DNA of 64,000 nt, from positions 5,862,048 to 5,926,047 of the forward strand of contig NZ_CP012150.1 in NCBI RefSeq assembly GCF_001187505.1, written 5' to 3'. The stretch comes from Mycolicibacterium goodii (GTDB lineage Bacteria; Actinomycetota; Actinomycetes; Mycobacteriales; Mycobacteriaceae). Below are positions 19,970-28,304 of this stretch, one piece after another (within the stretch, counting starts at the first letter, position 1; the number at the start of each line of letters is the position of its first letter). A program made the position numbers and the translations under genes. The notes beneath the pieces were generated by a model. That model did no database searches and was not told the DNA's origin. It saw nothing but the letters and a program-made list of their open reading frames with translations.

Positions 19970-20821
19970 ATGACCGCATCGCACGGGCAAGCTGCTGCGA
20001 TTCCCACCGTGACGCTCAATGACGACAACTCACTTCCCGTTGTCGGCATCGGCGTCGGTGAACTGTCCGACAGCGAAGCCGAGCGGTCGGTTTCGGCGGC
20101 GCTGGAGGCCGGTTACCGGCTGATCGACACCGCCGCCGCCTACGGGAACGAGGCCGGCGTGGGCCGCGCCATCGCCGCCTCGGGCATCCCGCGCGACGAG
20201 ATCTACGTGACCACCAAGCTCGCGACGCCCGACCACGGGTTCTCGTCGTCGCAGTCGGCGGCGCGGGCCAGCCTCGAGCGCCTCGGCCTCGACTACGTCG
20301 ACCTGTACCTCATCCACTGGCCCGGTGGCGACACCAGCAAGTACGTCGACAGCTGGGGCGGCCTGATGAAAGTCAAGGAGGACGGTGTCGCGCGTTCGAT
20401 CGGCGTGTGCAACTTCGGCGCCGAGGACCTCGAGACCATCGTCAGCCTCACCTACTTCACCCCTGCGGTGAACCAGATCGAGCTGCACCCGCTGCTCAAC
20501 CAGGCCGGGCTGCGCGAGGCCAACGCCGGTTACAACATCGTCACCGAGGCGTACGGGCCGTTCGGCGTCGGGCGTCTGCTGGACCACCCCGCCGTTGCGG
20601 CCATCGCCGAGGCGCACGGCAGGACCACGGCGCAGGTGCTGTTGCGTTGGAGTATCCAGCTGGGCAACATCGTGATCTCCCGGTCGTCGAACCCCGAGCG
20701 CATCGCATCCAACCTCGACGTGTTCGGCTTCGAGCTCACCGCAGCCGAGATGGACACGCTGAGCGGGCTGGACGACGGCACCCGCTTCCGTCCCGACCCC
20801 GCCACCTACACGGGCTCGTAG
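19970..20821 (+). CDS. Aldo-keto reductase (second of tandem pair)
   Basis: 283 aa. It matches, from memory, the structurally studied M. smegmatis AKR MSMEG_2407. Active-site motifs are [20 protein letters not shown] and YLIHWPGG, with the cofactor loop [18 protein letters not shown]. The pair share about half their residues and arose by tandem duplication. AGGGTAGGTGCC before the ATG is a weak ribosome site; translation may be coupled to the first gene. The physiological substrate is unknown, with methylglyoxal or other small aldehydes plausible. A large palindrome follows the stop. Confidence 0.94.
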   Translation: MTASHGQAAAIPTVTLNDDNSLPVVGIGVGELSDSEAERSVSAALEAGYRLIDTAAAYGNEAGVGRAIAASGIPRDEIYVTTKLATPDHGFSSSQSAARASLERLGLDYVDLYLIHWPGGDTSKYVDSWGGLMKVKEDGVARSIGVCNFGAEDLETIVSLTYFTPAVNQIELHPLLNQAGLREANAGYNIVTEAYGPFGVGRLLDHPAVAAIAEAHGRTTAQVLLRWSIQLGNIVISRSSNPERIASNLDVFGFELTAAEMDTLSGLDDGTRFRPDPATYTGS

Positions 20822-20850
20822 ATCTCGGATCTCGCGAGGCTTCCTCTCGC

Positions 20851-20906
20851 GAACAGACGCAAAACTGCTCTTTTCTCCGCGTAAAAGGGCAGTTTCGCGT
20901 CTGCTC
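20851..20906. repeat. Extragenic palindrome, copy 1
   Basis: 24-nt arms at 20851-20874 and 20883-20906 are complementary apart from three positions that remain G-U pairable in one orientation. The outer arm starts GAACAGACGC and ends GCGTCTGCTC. It fills the gap between two convergent genes. The outer arms match the palindrome at 22076, while the inner arms differ. It could act as a bidirectional terminator, although no T-run follows. Confidence 0.85.
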
Positions 20907-20917
20907 GGCGGTGGTAG

Positions 20918-21496
20918 TCAGAACTTCGCGGCCTGGTGGCGCACAGCGCTGGTGAGCCGCTCGGTGTCGCCGGTGGCGAGCAGGTCGAGCAACGCTCCGC
21001 GCAGGACCGCCAATGCCAGGGTGCGCCGCAGCGCGCCGTCCTCGGTGTCCCGCTGTTCGGCGGGCTGACATCTCGCCAGCAAATCCATCCAGTCGTCGAC
21101 GGTGGCACGGGCGAAGCCGGCCCACGCGCCGTCCGGCTCGATGAGTGAGCGGCCGTAGGCCTCGACCCACAGGTTCAGCAGTGGTCGATGCTGTTCTGCG
21201 GCAAGCCACTCCCAGATCTCGGTGACCGCAACCGCGAGGCCGATGGGTTCGGCGCTCGCGGCCTGGTGCAGGCGCTCGAGCACTGCCAGTTCATCGGCTC
21301 GCGCGCGCGCCACCAGTGCACGCACGAGCCCGTCCTTGCTGCCGAAGAGGTAGAGCAACACCCGCGGGCTCGACCCGACGGCGGCGGCCAACGGGCGCAG
21401 CGACATCTCAGCGAGCCCATGGGTCAACACGTACCGGTAGGCGGCTTCCAGCAGTTCGATCTGCCGGGCCGAAGGGGTTGCCTCGTCTGCGGTCAC
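20918..21496 (-). CDS. TetR-family transcriptional regulator
   Basis: 192 aa. N-terminal helix-turn-helix at about 9-60 (IELLEAAYRYVLTHGLAEMSLRPLAAAVGS with LLYLFGSKDGL), typical of TetR DNA-binding domains; the all-helical C-terminal ligand domain is not family-diagnostic. GTG start at 21496. It is divergent from an acetyltransferase gene, with 60 bp between them containing an 8-10-8 inverted repeat, so it probably controls itself and the neighbour. Inducer unknown. Confidence 0.9.
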   Translation of the reverse strand: MTADEATPSARQIELLEAAYRYVLTHGLAEMSLRPLAAAVGSSPRVLLYLFGSKDGLVRALVARARADELAVLERLHQAASAEPIGLAVAVTEIWEWLAAEQHRPLLNLWVEAYGRSLIEPDGAWAGFARATVDDWMDLLARCQPAEQRDTEDGALRRTLALAVLRGALLDLLATGDTERLTSAVRHQAAKF

Positions 21497-21510
21497 GGCG
21501 CTAGCCTAGC

Positions 21511-21536
21511 GTCACTGAAACGAGTGTGTCAGTGAC
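21511..21536. promoter_or_regulatory. Probable TetR operator
   Basis: Perfect inverted repeat GTCACTGA-N10-TCAGTGAC in the 60-bp gap between the divergent tetR (start 21496) and GNAT (start 21557) genes. Size, symmetry and position fit a TetR-family operator controlling both promoters. Confidence 0.75.
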
Positions 21537-21556
21537 TTTCGGACGGGGGTGTCGTC

Positions 21557-22063
21557 ATGTCGCTGCAAATGGAGCAATCGCAGATCCTCGTGCGCCGGGC
21601 CGAGCAGCCGGGCGATCTCGGCTGGGTCGTGATGGCCCACGGCGAGATCTACAACGAGCAGTTCGGTTGGGACACCGACTTCGAGACGCTCGTGGCCCGG
21701 ATCGTGGCCGACTACGCCGCCGGTCACGACCCGGCACGCGAGGCGGGGTGGATCGCCGAGGTCGACGGTGAACGCGCGGGCTGCATCTTCTGCGTGGCCG
21801 GTGACGAACCCGACGTCGCCAAGTTGCGGATCCTGTTGGTGACGCCGCGGGCGCGGGGCCTGGGTGTCGGTTCCCGCCTGGTCGACGAATGCCTGCGCTT
21901 CGCGCGCGCCGCGGGGTACCGCAGGGTCGGCCTGTGGACCAACGACGTGCTCACCTCGGCGCGGAAGATCTATCAGGCGGCCGGATTCCAGCTCGTCGAC
22001 GAAGAGCGCCACCACAGTTTCGGCCACAATCTCACCGGCCAGAACTGGGTGCTCGATCTGTAG
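21557..22063 (+). CDS. GNAT-family N-acetyltransferase
   Basis: 168 aa. The acetyl-CoA pyrophosphate loop is VTPRARGLGVGSRLVDE (Q/RxxGxG/A motif), preceded by the beta-strand KLRILLV and followed by YQAAGFQLVDEERHHSFG, the usual GNAT C-terminal part. The substrate cannot be told. It is transcribed away from tetR and shares its operator region; the downstream gap carries the second copy of the large palindrome before the convergent nuclease gene. Confidence 0.88.
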   Translation: MSLQMEQSQILVRRAEQPGDLGWVVMAHGEIYNEQFGWDTDFETLVARIVADYAAGHDPAREAGWIAEVDGERAGCIFCVAGDEPDVAKLRILLVTPRARGLGVGSRLVDECLRFARAAGYRRVGLWTNDVLTSARKIYQAAGFQLVDEERHHSFGHNLTGQNWVLDL

Positions 22064-22075
22064 CGCATCCAGCGC

Positions 22076-22131
22076 GAGCAGACGCATAACTGCCTGTTTT
22101 GGCGTGAAAACAGGCAGTTATGCGTCTGCTC
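22076..22131. repeat. Extragenic palindrome, copy 2
   Basis: Perfect 25-nt arms at 22076-22100 and 22107-22131 with a 6-nt loop. The outer part GAGCAGACGC ... GCGTCTGCTC is shared with the copy at 20851; the inner part differs but both arms changed together. It lies between convergent GNAT and nuclease genes, again without a T-run. Confidence 0.9.
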
Positions 22132-22142
22132 GGCAGAGAAAT

Positions 22143-22847
22143 TCAGCCGTGGGGACAGGTGCTTGCCGCGTCCCGCAGCACCGGCACCGACGGCGCATCG
22201 ACCGGCAGCGAGTAGCCGCGCAGCACCTCGATGAACTGCATCGCGTACTGGCAGTGGAACGCCGCGTTGGGCGGCATCCACAACGCGGGCTCCTTGTCAC
22301 CCTTGTCCTGGTTGGCTTCGCCCTGTACCGCAACGAGATTCGCCGGATCGTTGGCGAACCGCACCCGCATCCGATCCGTCCAGAACCGGGCACCCTGATC
22401 CCACGCGTATGCCAACGGCACGATGTGCTCGATCTGCACCGCGGCCCCCGTCTGGTTGCCGCGGGTGAACGGGATGGTCAGGCTCGTGTAGGGGTCGTGC
22501 AGGATGCCGGTCGCCACCGCGGTCGGACACCGGCTGATCGACACGTAGGTCTTGTCCACGAGGTCACGGTCGAGGATGTCGTTGCGGGTGTCGCACCCGT
22601 TGTGTCCGCCGGGCGCATCATTGTCGTCGGTCCAAGCATCGCCGAACGCGGCACGCCGGTAGTCGTGCCCGCGGACCCGCACGGGCACCACGGCCACCCC
22701 GGCCAGGACGTCCTGCCCCGCCGCGACGGTCGGCACGTCGGCGTCGGCGACCATCGACCGCTCCGACGACGCGGTGACGGTCTGGTAGGCGACGAACACC
22801 GCGAGCGCCACGAGCAGCGCGAGCCACCAGATGCGGCGCCGGGTCAT
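22143..22847 (-). CDS. Exported HNH-type (DUF1524/GmrSD C-terminal-like) nuclease
   Basis: 234 aa with an N-terminal signal or membrane anchor (RRRIWWLALLVALAVFVAY). The nuclease core shows GCDTRNDILDRD, IEHIVPLAYAWDQG (the His-containing HNH motif) and NDPANLVAVQGEANQDKGDKEPALWMP. Several cysteines suggest extracytoplasmic folding. Such proteins occur widely in actinobacteria as secreted nucleases. The ATG overlaps the recG stop as ATGA, so it is the last gene of a FakA-like, recG, nuclease run, as in M. tuberculosis Rv2974c-Rv2972c. Confidence 0.85.
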   Translation of the reverse strand: MTRRRIWWLALLVALAVFVAYQTVTASSERSMVADADVPTVAAGQDVLAGVAVVPVRVRGHDYRRAAFGDAWTDDNDAPGGHNGCDTRNDILDRDLVDKTYVSISRCPTAVATGILHDPYTSLTIPFTRGNQTGAAVQIEHIVPLAYAWDQGARFWTDRMRVRFANDPANLVAVQGEANQDKGDKEPALWMPPNAAFHCQYAMQFIEVLRGYSLPVDAPSVPVLRDAASTCPHG

Positions 22848-25102
22848 GCCTTTTCCAGGAACTCGACGCGATCGGTGTCGACGAATTGCGCTGCCAGCAG
22901 CGCCATTCCGGGATCGTGCGGATCCTGTTCGTACCGGGCCTCACAGAATGCGCGGGCGTCGGTGATCACCTCGAGATGGTCCCGCAGCGACAGGAAGCGC
23001 AGGTTGATGGTGCGGCCGGACTGGTTGAGGCCCAGCACATCTCCCTCACGGCGCTCTTCGAGATCGAGATCGGCCAACTCGAACCCGTCGAGGGTTCCGG
23101 CGACAGCCCTGATGCGCTCCCCTGCCTTGGAGTTCTCGGGCAGCCGCGTGGCCAACAGGCACAGGCTGGGATGCTGTCCGCGGCCGATCCGCCCGCGCAA
23201 CTGGTGCAACTGGCTGATGCCGAACCGGTCGGCGTCCATCACCACCATCACCGTCGCGTTGGGCACGTCGACGCCCACCTCGATCACCGTGGTGCACACC
23301 AGGACGTCGATCTCTCCGGCGCGGAACCGGTTCATCACGTCGTCCTTCTCGTCGCCGGAGAGGCGGCCGTGCATGAGGGCGAGCCGCAGCCCCGACAACG
23401 GCCCGTTGCGCAGCCGTTCGTATAGCTCGACGACGGTGATCGGGGGTGGCCCGGCCTGACGTTGCCGATCGTTGTGGTCCTCCGCGGGCTTGTCGTCCTC
23501 GTCGATGCGCGAGGCCACCACGTAGGCCTGCCGTCCCGCGGCGACCTCCTCGCGGATCCGCGCCCACGCCCGGTCCAGCCAGGCCGGCTTCTGGGACACG
23601 AAAATCGGGTTGCTCGTGATGGGTTGGCGACCGCGAGGCAGTTCCCGCAGTGTCGACGTCTCCAGGTCGCCGTAGACCGTGAGCGCCACGGTACGCGGGA
23701 TCGGCGTGGCCGTCATGACCAGAAGGTGCGGCGTGAGACCTGCAGGCGCCTTCGCGCGCAAGGTGTCTCGCTGTTCGACGCCGAACCGGTGCTGCTCGTC
23801 GACCACCACCATGCCGAGGTTGTGGAACTCGACGGCGTCCTGCAGCAGCGCATGCGTGCCGATGACGATGCCCGCCGCACCCGAGGCCACCTCGTCACGC
23901 ACCGCGCGTTTCTGTTGCGGCGTCATCGATCCGGTCAACAGCGCGACCCGGGTGCCGTTCTCGTCCCCGCCGAGTTCACCCGCCATCGCCAACGGCCCCA
24001 GCACGTCGCGCACCGAGCGGGCATGTTGTGTCGCAAGCACTTCCGTCGGCGCCAGCAGCGCGCACTGGTATCCGGCGTCGACCATCTGCAGCATGGCCAG
24101 CACCGAGACGATGGTCTTGCCCGATCCCACCTCGCCCTGCAGCATGCGGTTCATCGGCCGGGTCGAGGCCAGCTCGCCGGAGATCACGTCGAGCACCTCA
24201 CGTTGCCCGGCGGTCAACTCGAACGGCAACCGGTCACGCAGCGCGGCCACCAGGCCGTCGTCGCGCAACGGGGCCGCGGGTCCCGACGCGCTGAGTTCGC
24301 CGTAACGGCGGGCCACCAGTCCCCACTGCAGACCGATCGCCTCGTCGTAGGTGAGCCGCTCGCGGGCGCGGTCGCGCTCGACCGAGTTCTCCGCGAGGTG
24401 GACCGCGCGCAGCGCCTCGTCCTCGGACATCAGACCGCGTTGTTGCACAAAGGATTTGGGCAACGGGTCGGCAATGGGGTCGAGCACCGCCAGCACCTGG
24501 CGGATGCACCGGTAGATGTCCCAGCTCTGCATCTTCGCCGACGCCGGGTAGATCGGGAAGAACTCCTTCTCGAACTCGGCGAGCATGTCTTCACCGGTCG
24601 CGCCGGAGGCCTCGGCGATGGCCTTGAGCGACTTGGTGCCGATCTTCCTACCGCTGGGCGATTCGAGCACCAGGAACGCCGGGTGGTTCAACTGCACGGT
24701 GTCGCGGAAGTATTTGACCTCACCGGAGAGCATGAGCCGGGTGCCGACGGGTAATTCCTCGATCATCCAGTTGGCGTTGAAGAACGTCGCGGTCACCTTC
24801 GGCTTGTGCTCGCCGAGCGTCACGCGCAGGTACTTGGGGGTGAACTGCTTACCCGTCTTGGTCCGGACGGGGCGTTTCATGTCCCCCGGATTGGTCTCGG
24901 TGATGACGTCGATGAACGTGACGTGTTCGCCCTCTTCGAAATCGAGCGCCTCGCCCTCCCCGCGCACGGTCATCCCGTCGCTGTACTTGCGCGGGAAGTG
25001 CCGCAGCAGATCGTTGACGGTGCGCAGCCCGAAGTGCTCTTCGAGCTTGTCGGCCGCCTTCTTGCCGAGGACGAATTGCAGGGAATCGGCCAGCGTGGCC
25101 AT
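22844..25102 (-). CDS. recG: ATP-dependent DNA helicase RecG
   Basis: Branch-migrating helicase that remodels stalled forks and Holliday junctions. 752 aa. An N-terminal OB wedge domain covers about 60-160. Helicase motifs include Walker A GEVGSGKT, the DEQH box VVVDEQHRFGV, VMTATPIPRT and a C-terminal lobe with QLRGRIGRG. I take ATG 25102, which overlaps the upstream stop as TGATG with GGTGGAG in front; a GTG one codon earlier is also possible. The HNH nuclease start overlaps its stop. Confidence 0.96.
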   Translation of the reverse strand: MATLADSLQFVLGKKAADKLEEHFGLRTVNDLLRHFPRKYSDGMTVRGEGEALDFEEGEHVTFIDVITETNPGDMKRPVRTKTGKQFTPKYLRVTLGEHKPKVTATFFNANWMIEELPVGTRLMLSGEVKYFRDTVQLNHPAFLVLESPSGRKIGTKSLKAIAEASGATGEDMLAEFEKEFFPIYPASAKMQSWDIYRCIRQVLAVLDPIADPLPKSFVQQRGLMSEDEALRAVHLAENSVERDRARERLTYDEAIGLQWGLVARRYGELSASGPAAPLRDDGLVAALRDRLPFELTAGQREVLDVISGELASTRPMNRMLQGEVGSGKTIVSVLAMLQMVDAGYQCALLAPTEVLATQHARSVRDVLGPLAMAGELGGDENGTRVALLTGSMTPQQKRAVRDEVASGAAGIVIGTHALLQDAVEFHNLGMVVVDEQHRFGVEQRDTLRAKAPAGLTPHLLVMTATPIPRTVALTVYGDLETSTLRELPRGRQPITSNPIFVSQKPAWLDRAWARIREEVAAGRQAYVVASRIDEDDKPAEDHNDRQRQAGPPPITVVELYERLRNGPLSGLRLALMHGRLSGDEKDDVMNRFRAGEIDVLVCTTVIEVGVDVPNATVMVVMDADRFGISQLHQLRGRIGRGQHPSLCLLATRLPENSKAGERIRAVAGTLDGFELADLDLEERREGDVLGLNQSGRTINLRFLSLRDHLEVITDARAFCEARYEQDPHDPGMALLAAQFVDTDRVEFLEKA

Positions 25103-26751
25103 CACTCCACCCCGATCAGCAGTGCGTCGCCGCGGTGGCCCGTGTGGTAGGTCACCAGTTCGGCGCCAAGGTGTTTTTCATGAACGTAGGCCTGCAGCGC
25201 CTCACCCACGGCCGGGTCGACGCCGTGCCCGGTGAGCACGGTGATGAGTTCACCGCCCGCGGCGAGCAGCAGATCGATCAGTCCGGCCGCCGCGGCCGTG
25301 ATGTCCGGACCGACGATCAGCACCTCGTCGCCCGCGATGCCGAGACCGTCACCCGGCTTGCATGCGCCCGCCCACGTGAGCGCCTCCTCGGTGGCGACGC
25401 GGACCGAACCGTGCCGGGCCCCGGCCGCGGCGCGCGCCATGGTGTAGCCGTCGTCGACGGCCTGACGCCCGGCATCGTGCACCGCGAGCGCGGCCAACCC
25501 CTGGACCATCGACCCGGCGGGGACCGGCACGACGTCGATCCCCCAACCGATCGCCGCCGTACAGCCTGCGACGAGTTCCTCGGCGGCGACATAACCGTTG
25601 GGCAGCACCATGACCTGGGCGGCGCCGACCTCGACGAGTGCGCGTAACAGTTGTTTCGCGCTGACGGGCTCGTCGGCCTCGGGTCTCAGTACGTGCGCGC
25701 CCTCACCTGCGAACAGCTCGGCCCCGCCGTCGCCGTCGACGACCGCCAGCACGGCACGCTCGCGTTCCCAGCCGCCGGCCGGGCGGGCGCCGCCCGTGCC
25801 GGCGAGTGCGGTGATCTGGATGCGTTCGAGCGCGCCGACCGCCAGTCCTGCCTCGACGGCGGCACCGGCGTCGTCGACGTGGACGTGGACCGAGTACCGG
25901 TCGCCACTCGAGGTGGCGATCGCGACGGATTCGCCGATCTGCTCGAGGCCGGCCCGCAGCCGCTCGACCGCCTCGGGCGCACAGCCGCTCAGCAGGTACA
26001 TGACCTCGAACTGCGGCACCTGGGTGGTGTCGGTGGAACTCGGACCCTCGACGGACTCGGACGACGATGCCCGCGGCGGGGTGGGCGTGTAGGTGCGACG
26101 CTGCGGTGCACGGCCGGTGATCGTCGCGGTCATCGCGTCGAGGAGCACCAGCAGTCCGCGGCCGCCTGAGTCGACGACACCGGCCTGGGCCAGCACGTCG
26201 AGTTGGTGTGGGGTGTGCTCGAGCGCGGTGGCGGCGGCGTCGGCCGCGGACGCGACGGCCTCGGCGAGATCGCCGCCACCCACCGCGGCTTTCTCGGCGG
26301 CATCGGCCGCGGCCTGCAGCACCGAGACGATCGTCCCCGGCACCGGGTCACCCATGGACACCGCGACCAGCGCCACACCGTGGCGCAGCGCCGCGCCGAA
26401 CAGCGGCCCGTCGACGTCGACGAGGTTGCCCCCACGGTCGGCCGCGGCCGACGTGATCACCTCGGCGAAGCCCAGCAGGATCTGCGACAGGATCACTCCG
26501 GAGTTGCCGCGCGCGCCGTGCAGCGCGCCTGCGGCCAGCGCGCCGAAGACCTGCGCGACGTCGCCGCCGGGTTGCGCGTCGGCCTGTGCCCACGCCGAAC
26601 GCATCGTGAACAGCATGTTCGTGCCGGTGTCGGCGTCGGCGACCGGGAAGACGTTGAGCCGGTTGATCTCGTCGGTGTGGGTGATAAGGTCCCCCACCGC
26701 GGTGTGCGCCCAATCCCGCAGGGCGGAGGCGTCGAGCCGCCGTGCAGACAT
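25102..26751 (-). CDS. DhaL/DegV-type fatty acid kinase-like protein (FakA/YloV family)
   Basis: 549 aa. The N-terminal DhaL (dihydroxyacetone kinase L) domain at about 1-200 has the ATP-metal signature NVFPVADADTGTNM and GARGNSGVILSQIL. The middle and C-terminal halves match the FakA/YloV family (DAK1-like domain, VMVLPNGYVAAEELV). In Firmicutes FakA phosphorylates fatty acids bound to FakB; the mycobacterial orthologue Rv2974c is uncharacterised as far as I know. No fakB/degV gene is adjacent. The ATG is preceded by TTGGAGG. It is translationally coupled to recG. Confidence 0.88.
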   Translation of the reverse strand: MSARRLDASALRDWAHTAVGDLITHTDEINRLNVFPVADADTGTNMLFTMRSAWAQADAQPGGDVAQVFGALAAGALHGARGNSGVILSQILLGFAEVITSAAADRGGNLVDVDGPLFGAALRHGVALVAVSMGDPVPGTIVSVLQAAADAAEKAAVGGGDLAEAVASAADAAATALEHTPHQLDVLAQAGVVDSGGRGLLVLLDAMTATITGRAPQRRTYTPTPPRASSSESVEGPSSTDTTQVPQFEVMYLLSGCAPEAVERLRAGLEQIGESVAIATSSGDRYSVHVHVDDAGAAVEAGLAVGALERIQITALAGTGGARPAGGWERERAVLAVVDGDGGAELFAGEGAHVLRPEADEPVSAKQLLRALVEVGAAQVMVLPNGYVAAEELVAGCTAAIGWGIDVVPVPAGSMVQGLAALAVHDAGRQAVDDGYTMARAAAGARHGSVRVATEEALTWAGACKPGDGLGIAGDEVLIVGPDITAAAAGLIDLLLAAGGELITVLTGHGVDPAVGEALQAYVHEKHLGAELVTYHTGHRGDALLIGVE

Positions 26752-26885
26752 CGGACCTCCAAGTTCACGCCAATTCCGGTGTGGCGCGGGGCGCCATCGT
26801 GGGCGCCAGCCTATCCAGTCACAATGACAAACCGGTGCCGACCACCTGCGTCTGTGGACCGCGCGCCGCGGTGTTCAGGGCGATT

Positions 26886-26914
26886 TTGGCGATATCACGC
26901 CTTCTCGGTATCCT
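26886..26914 (+). promoter_or_regulatory. Candidate SigA promoter for rpmB
   Basis: TTGGCG (26886-26891), 17 nt, TATCCT (26909-26914). Each hexamer matches four of six consensus bases. It lies about 70 nt upstream of the rpmB start in the 232-bp divergent gap with the FakA-like gene. Nothing else coding is seen in the gap. Confidence 0.45.
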
Positions 26915-26983
26915 GGTCAGGTTGTCGGGTCACCCGCCTTGCGGTCGTTGGCCCCCAAGTACTGATTTCGAGGAGTTGTTGAT

Positions 26984-27178
26984 ATGGCTGCCGTGTGCGA
27001 TATCTGCGGGAAAGGCCCCGGCTTCGGCAAGTCGGTGTCGCATTCGCATCGGCGGACCAACCGGCGCTGGGATCCGAACATCCAGTCGGTGCGTGCCGTG
27101 ACCCGTCCGGGCGGCAACAAGCAGCGCGTGAACGCGTGCACCTCGTGCATCAAGGCCGGCAAGGTCTCGCGCGGCTGA
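26984..27178 (+). CDS. rpmB: 50S ribosomal protein L28
   Basis: 64 aa, complete L28. The zinc-ribbon form is shown by two CxxC pairs, [11 protein letters not shown] at the N terminus and CTSCIKAG at the C terminus, with the conserved [18 protein letters not shown] core. Mycobacteria keep both zinc-binding and cysteine-free L28 paralogues; this is the zinc-binding one. GAGGAGTTG precedes the ATG. It is monocistronic with a terminator hairpin directly downstream. Confidence 0.97.
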   Translation: MAAVCDICGKGPGFGKSVSHSHRRTNRRWDPNIQSVRAVTRPGGNKQRVNACTSCIKAGKVSRG

Positions 27179-27192
27179 GCGCTTGCGCTTGT

Positions 27193-27235
27193 AAGACAGG
27201 CGCGGATCAGGACATCTGACCCGCGTCTGTCTTTT
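27193..27235 (+). terminator. Rho-independent terminator after rpmB
   Basis: 17-nt arms 27193-27209 and 27217-27233 (AAGACAGGCGCGG ... CCGCGTCTGTCTT) with one mismatch and one G-U pair, ending in TTTT at 27232-27235. Confidence 0.75.
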
Positions 27236-27288
27236 GGTTCGTTCGGGCGTCCCGTTTGGTTGCGGTCAGACCGGGTAACAGGCCCGTC

Positions 27289-27585
27289 ATGACCTCACGT
27301 CACACATCACATTCACCGCTGTACGCCATCGCTGCCGGCATTGCCGTCGGCGCCATGCTGACCGGATGCGCGGGCAGCGATTCCGGTGGCGACTCGACGG
27401 TGGAGACCACCACCACCGAGCCCGTGGTCGAGACGACCACCGAGACCAGTGAGCCCAGCGCCACGGTCCAGATTCCCACCGAACTGCCGACCGGTGAGGA
27501 GACCCCGCCTCCCGGTGCGCCTGCCCCCACCGATGACGGCAGCGCGACGGTCGAGATCCCGAAGCCGGAACTGCCGACCCCGTAG
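27289..27585 (+). CDS. Small putative lipoprotein, Thr/Glu/Pro-rich
   Basis: 98 aa from ATG 27289. The signal sequence (YAIAAGIAVGAMLTGC) ends in a lipobox with the modified Cys27, followed by a low-complexity tail rich in Thr, Glu and Pro (VETTTTEPVVETTTETSEPS). No folded domain is recognisable; it may be a cell-envelope surface lipoprotein. An upstream in-frame start adds residues before the signal and is less likely. It converges on ung with 11 bp between stops. Function unknown. Confidence 0.75.
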   Translation: MTSRHTSHSPLYAIAAGIAVGAMLTGCAGSDSGGDSTVETTTTEPVVETTTETSEPSATVQIPTELPTGEETPPPGAPAPTDDGSATVEIPKPELPTP

Positions 27586-27596
27586 CCCCCGGGTGG

Positions 27597-28280
27597 CTAG
27601 GGCAGCTTCCAGTCGATCGGCTCGATGCCGCGCCGCCCCAGCAGTTCGTTGACGCGGCTGAACGGCCGCGATCCGAAGAATCCCCGGGAAGCCGACAGCG
27701 GCGACGGGTGCGGTGACTCGATGGTCGCGCAGTCCCCTTCGGCCAGCATCGGCTTGAGCGTCGCCGCGTCGCGCCCCCACAGCACGGCCACCAGTGGTTG
27801 TCTGCGCGCCACCAGCGCGCGGATGGCACATTCGGTGACGGCCTCCCACCCTTTACCGCGGTGGGAGGCCGGCGTGCCGGGGCGCACCGTGAGCACCCTG
27901 TTGAGCAGCATCACGCCGCGTTGCGCCCACGGCGTCAGATCGCCGTTGCTCGGCTGCGGGTGGCCGAGGTCTTCGGTGTATTCGGTGAAGATGTTGGACA
28001 GGCTGCGCGGCAGGGGTCGCACGTCGGGTGCGACGGAGAAGCTCAGGCCGACGGCGTGACCCGGCGTCGGGTACGGATCCTGGCCGACGATCAGCACCCG
28101 CACCTGGTCGAACGGAAATGTGAACGCCCGCAGCACATTCTGCCCCGCGGGCAGGTACTGCCTGCCTTCGGCGAGCTCATTGCGCAGGAACTCCCCCATC
28201 CGCGCCACCTGATCTGCCACCGGCTCGAGTGCGCGGGCCCAGCCTTCCTCGACGAGTTCATTGAGTGGTCGTGCGGTCAC
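27597..28280 (-). CDS. ung: Uracil-DNA glycosylase
   Basis: Family 1 UDG that excises uracil from DNA. 227 aa, standard length. The water-activating loop [17 protein letters not shown] contains the catalytic Asp; the DNA-binding loop is [20 protein letters not shown] with the catalytic His. GTG start. It lies 24 nt after thiL on the same strand, an arrangement also seen in M. tuberculosis. Confidence 0.97.
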   Translation of the reverse strand: MTARPLNELVEEGWARALEPVADQVARMGEFLRNELAEGRQYLPAGQNVLRAFTFPFDQVRVLIVGQDPYPTPGHAVGLSFSVAPDVRPLPRSLSNIFTEYTEDLGHPQPSNGDLTPWAQRGVMLLNRVLTVRPGTPASHRGKGWEAVTECAIRALVARRQPLVAVLWGRDAATLKPMLAEGDCATIESPHPSPLSASRGFFGSRPFSRVNELLGRRGIEPIDWKLP

Positions 28281-28304
28281 GAAGAGCCAACTTAGCGTGG
28301 CCGG

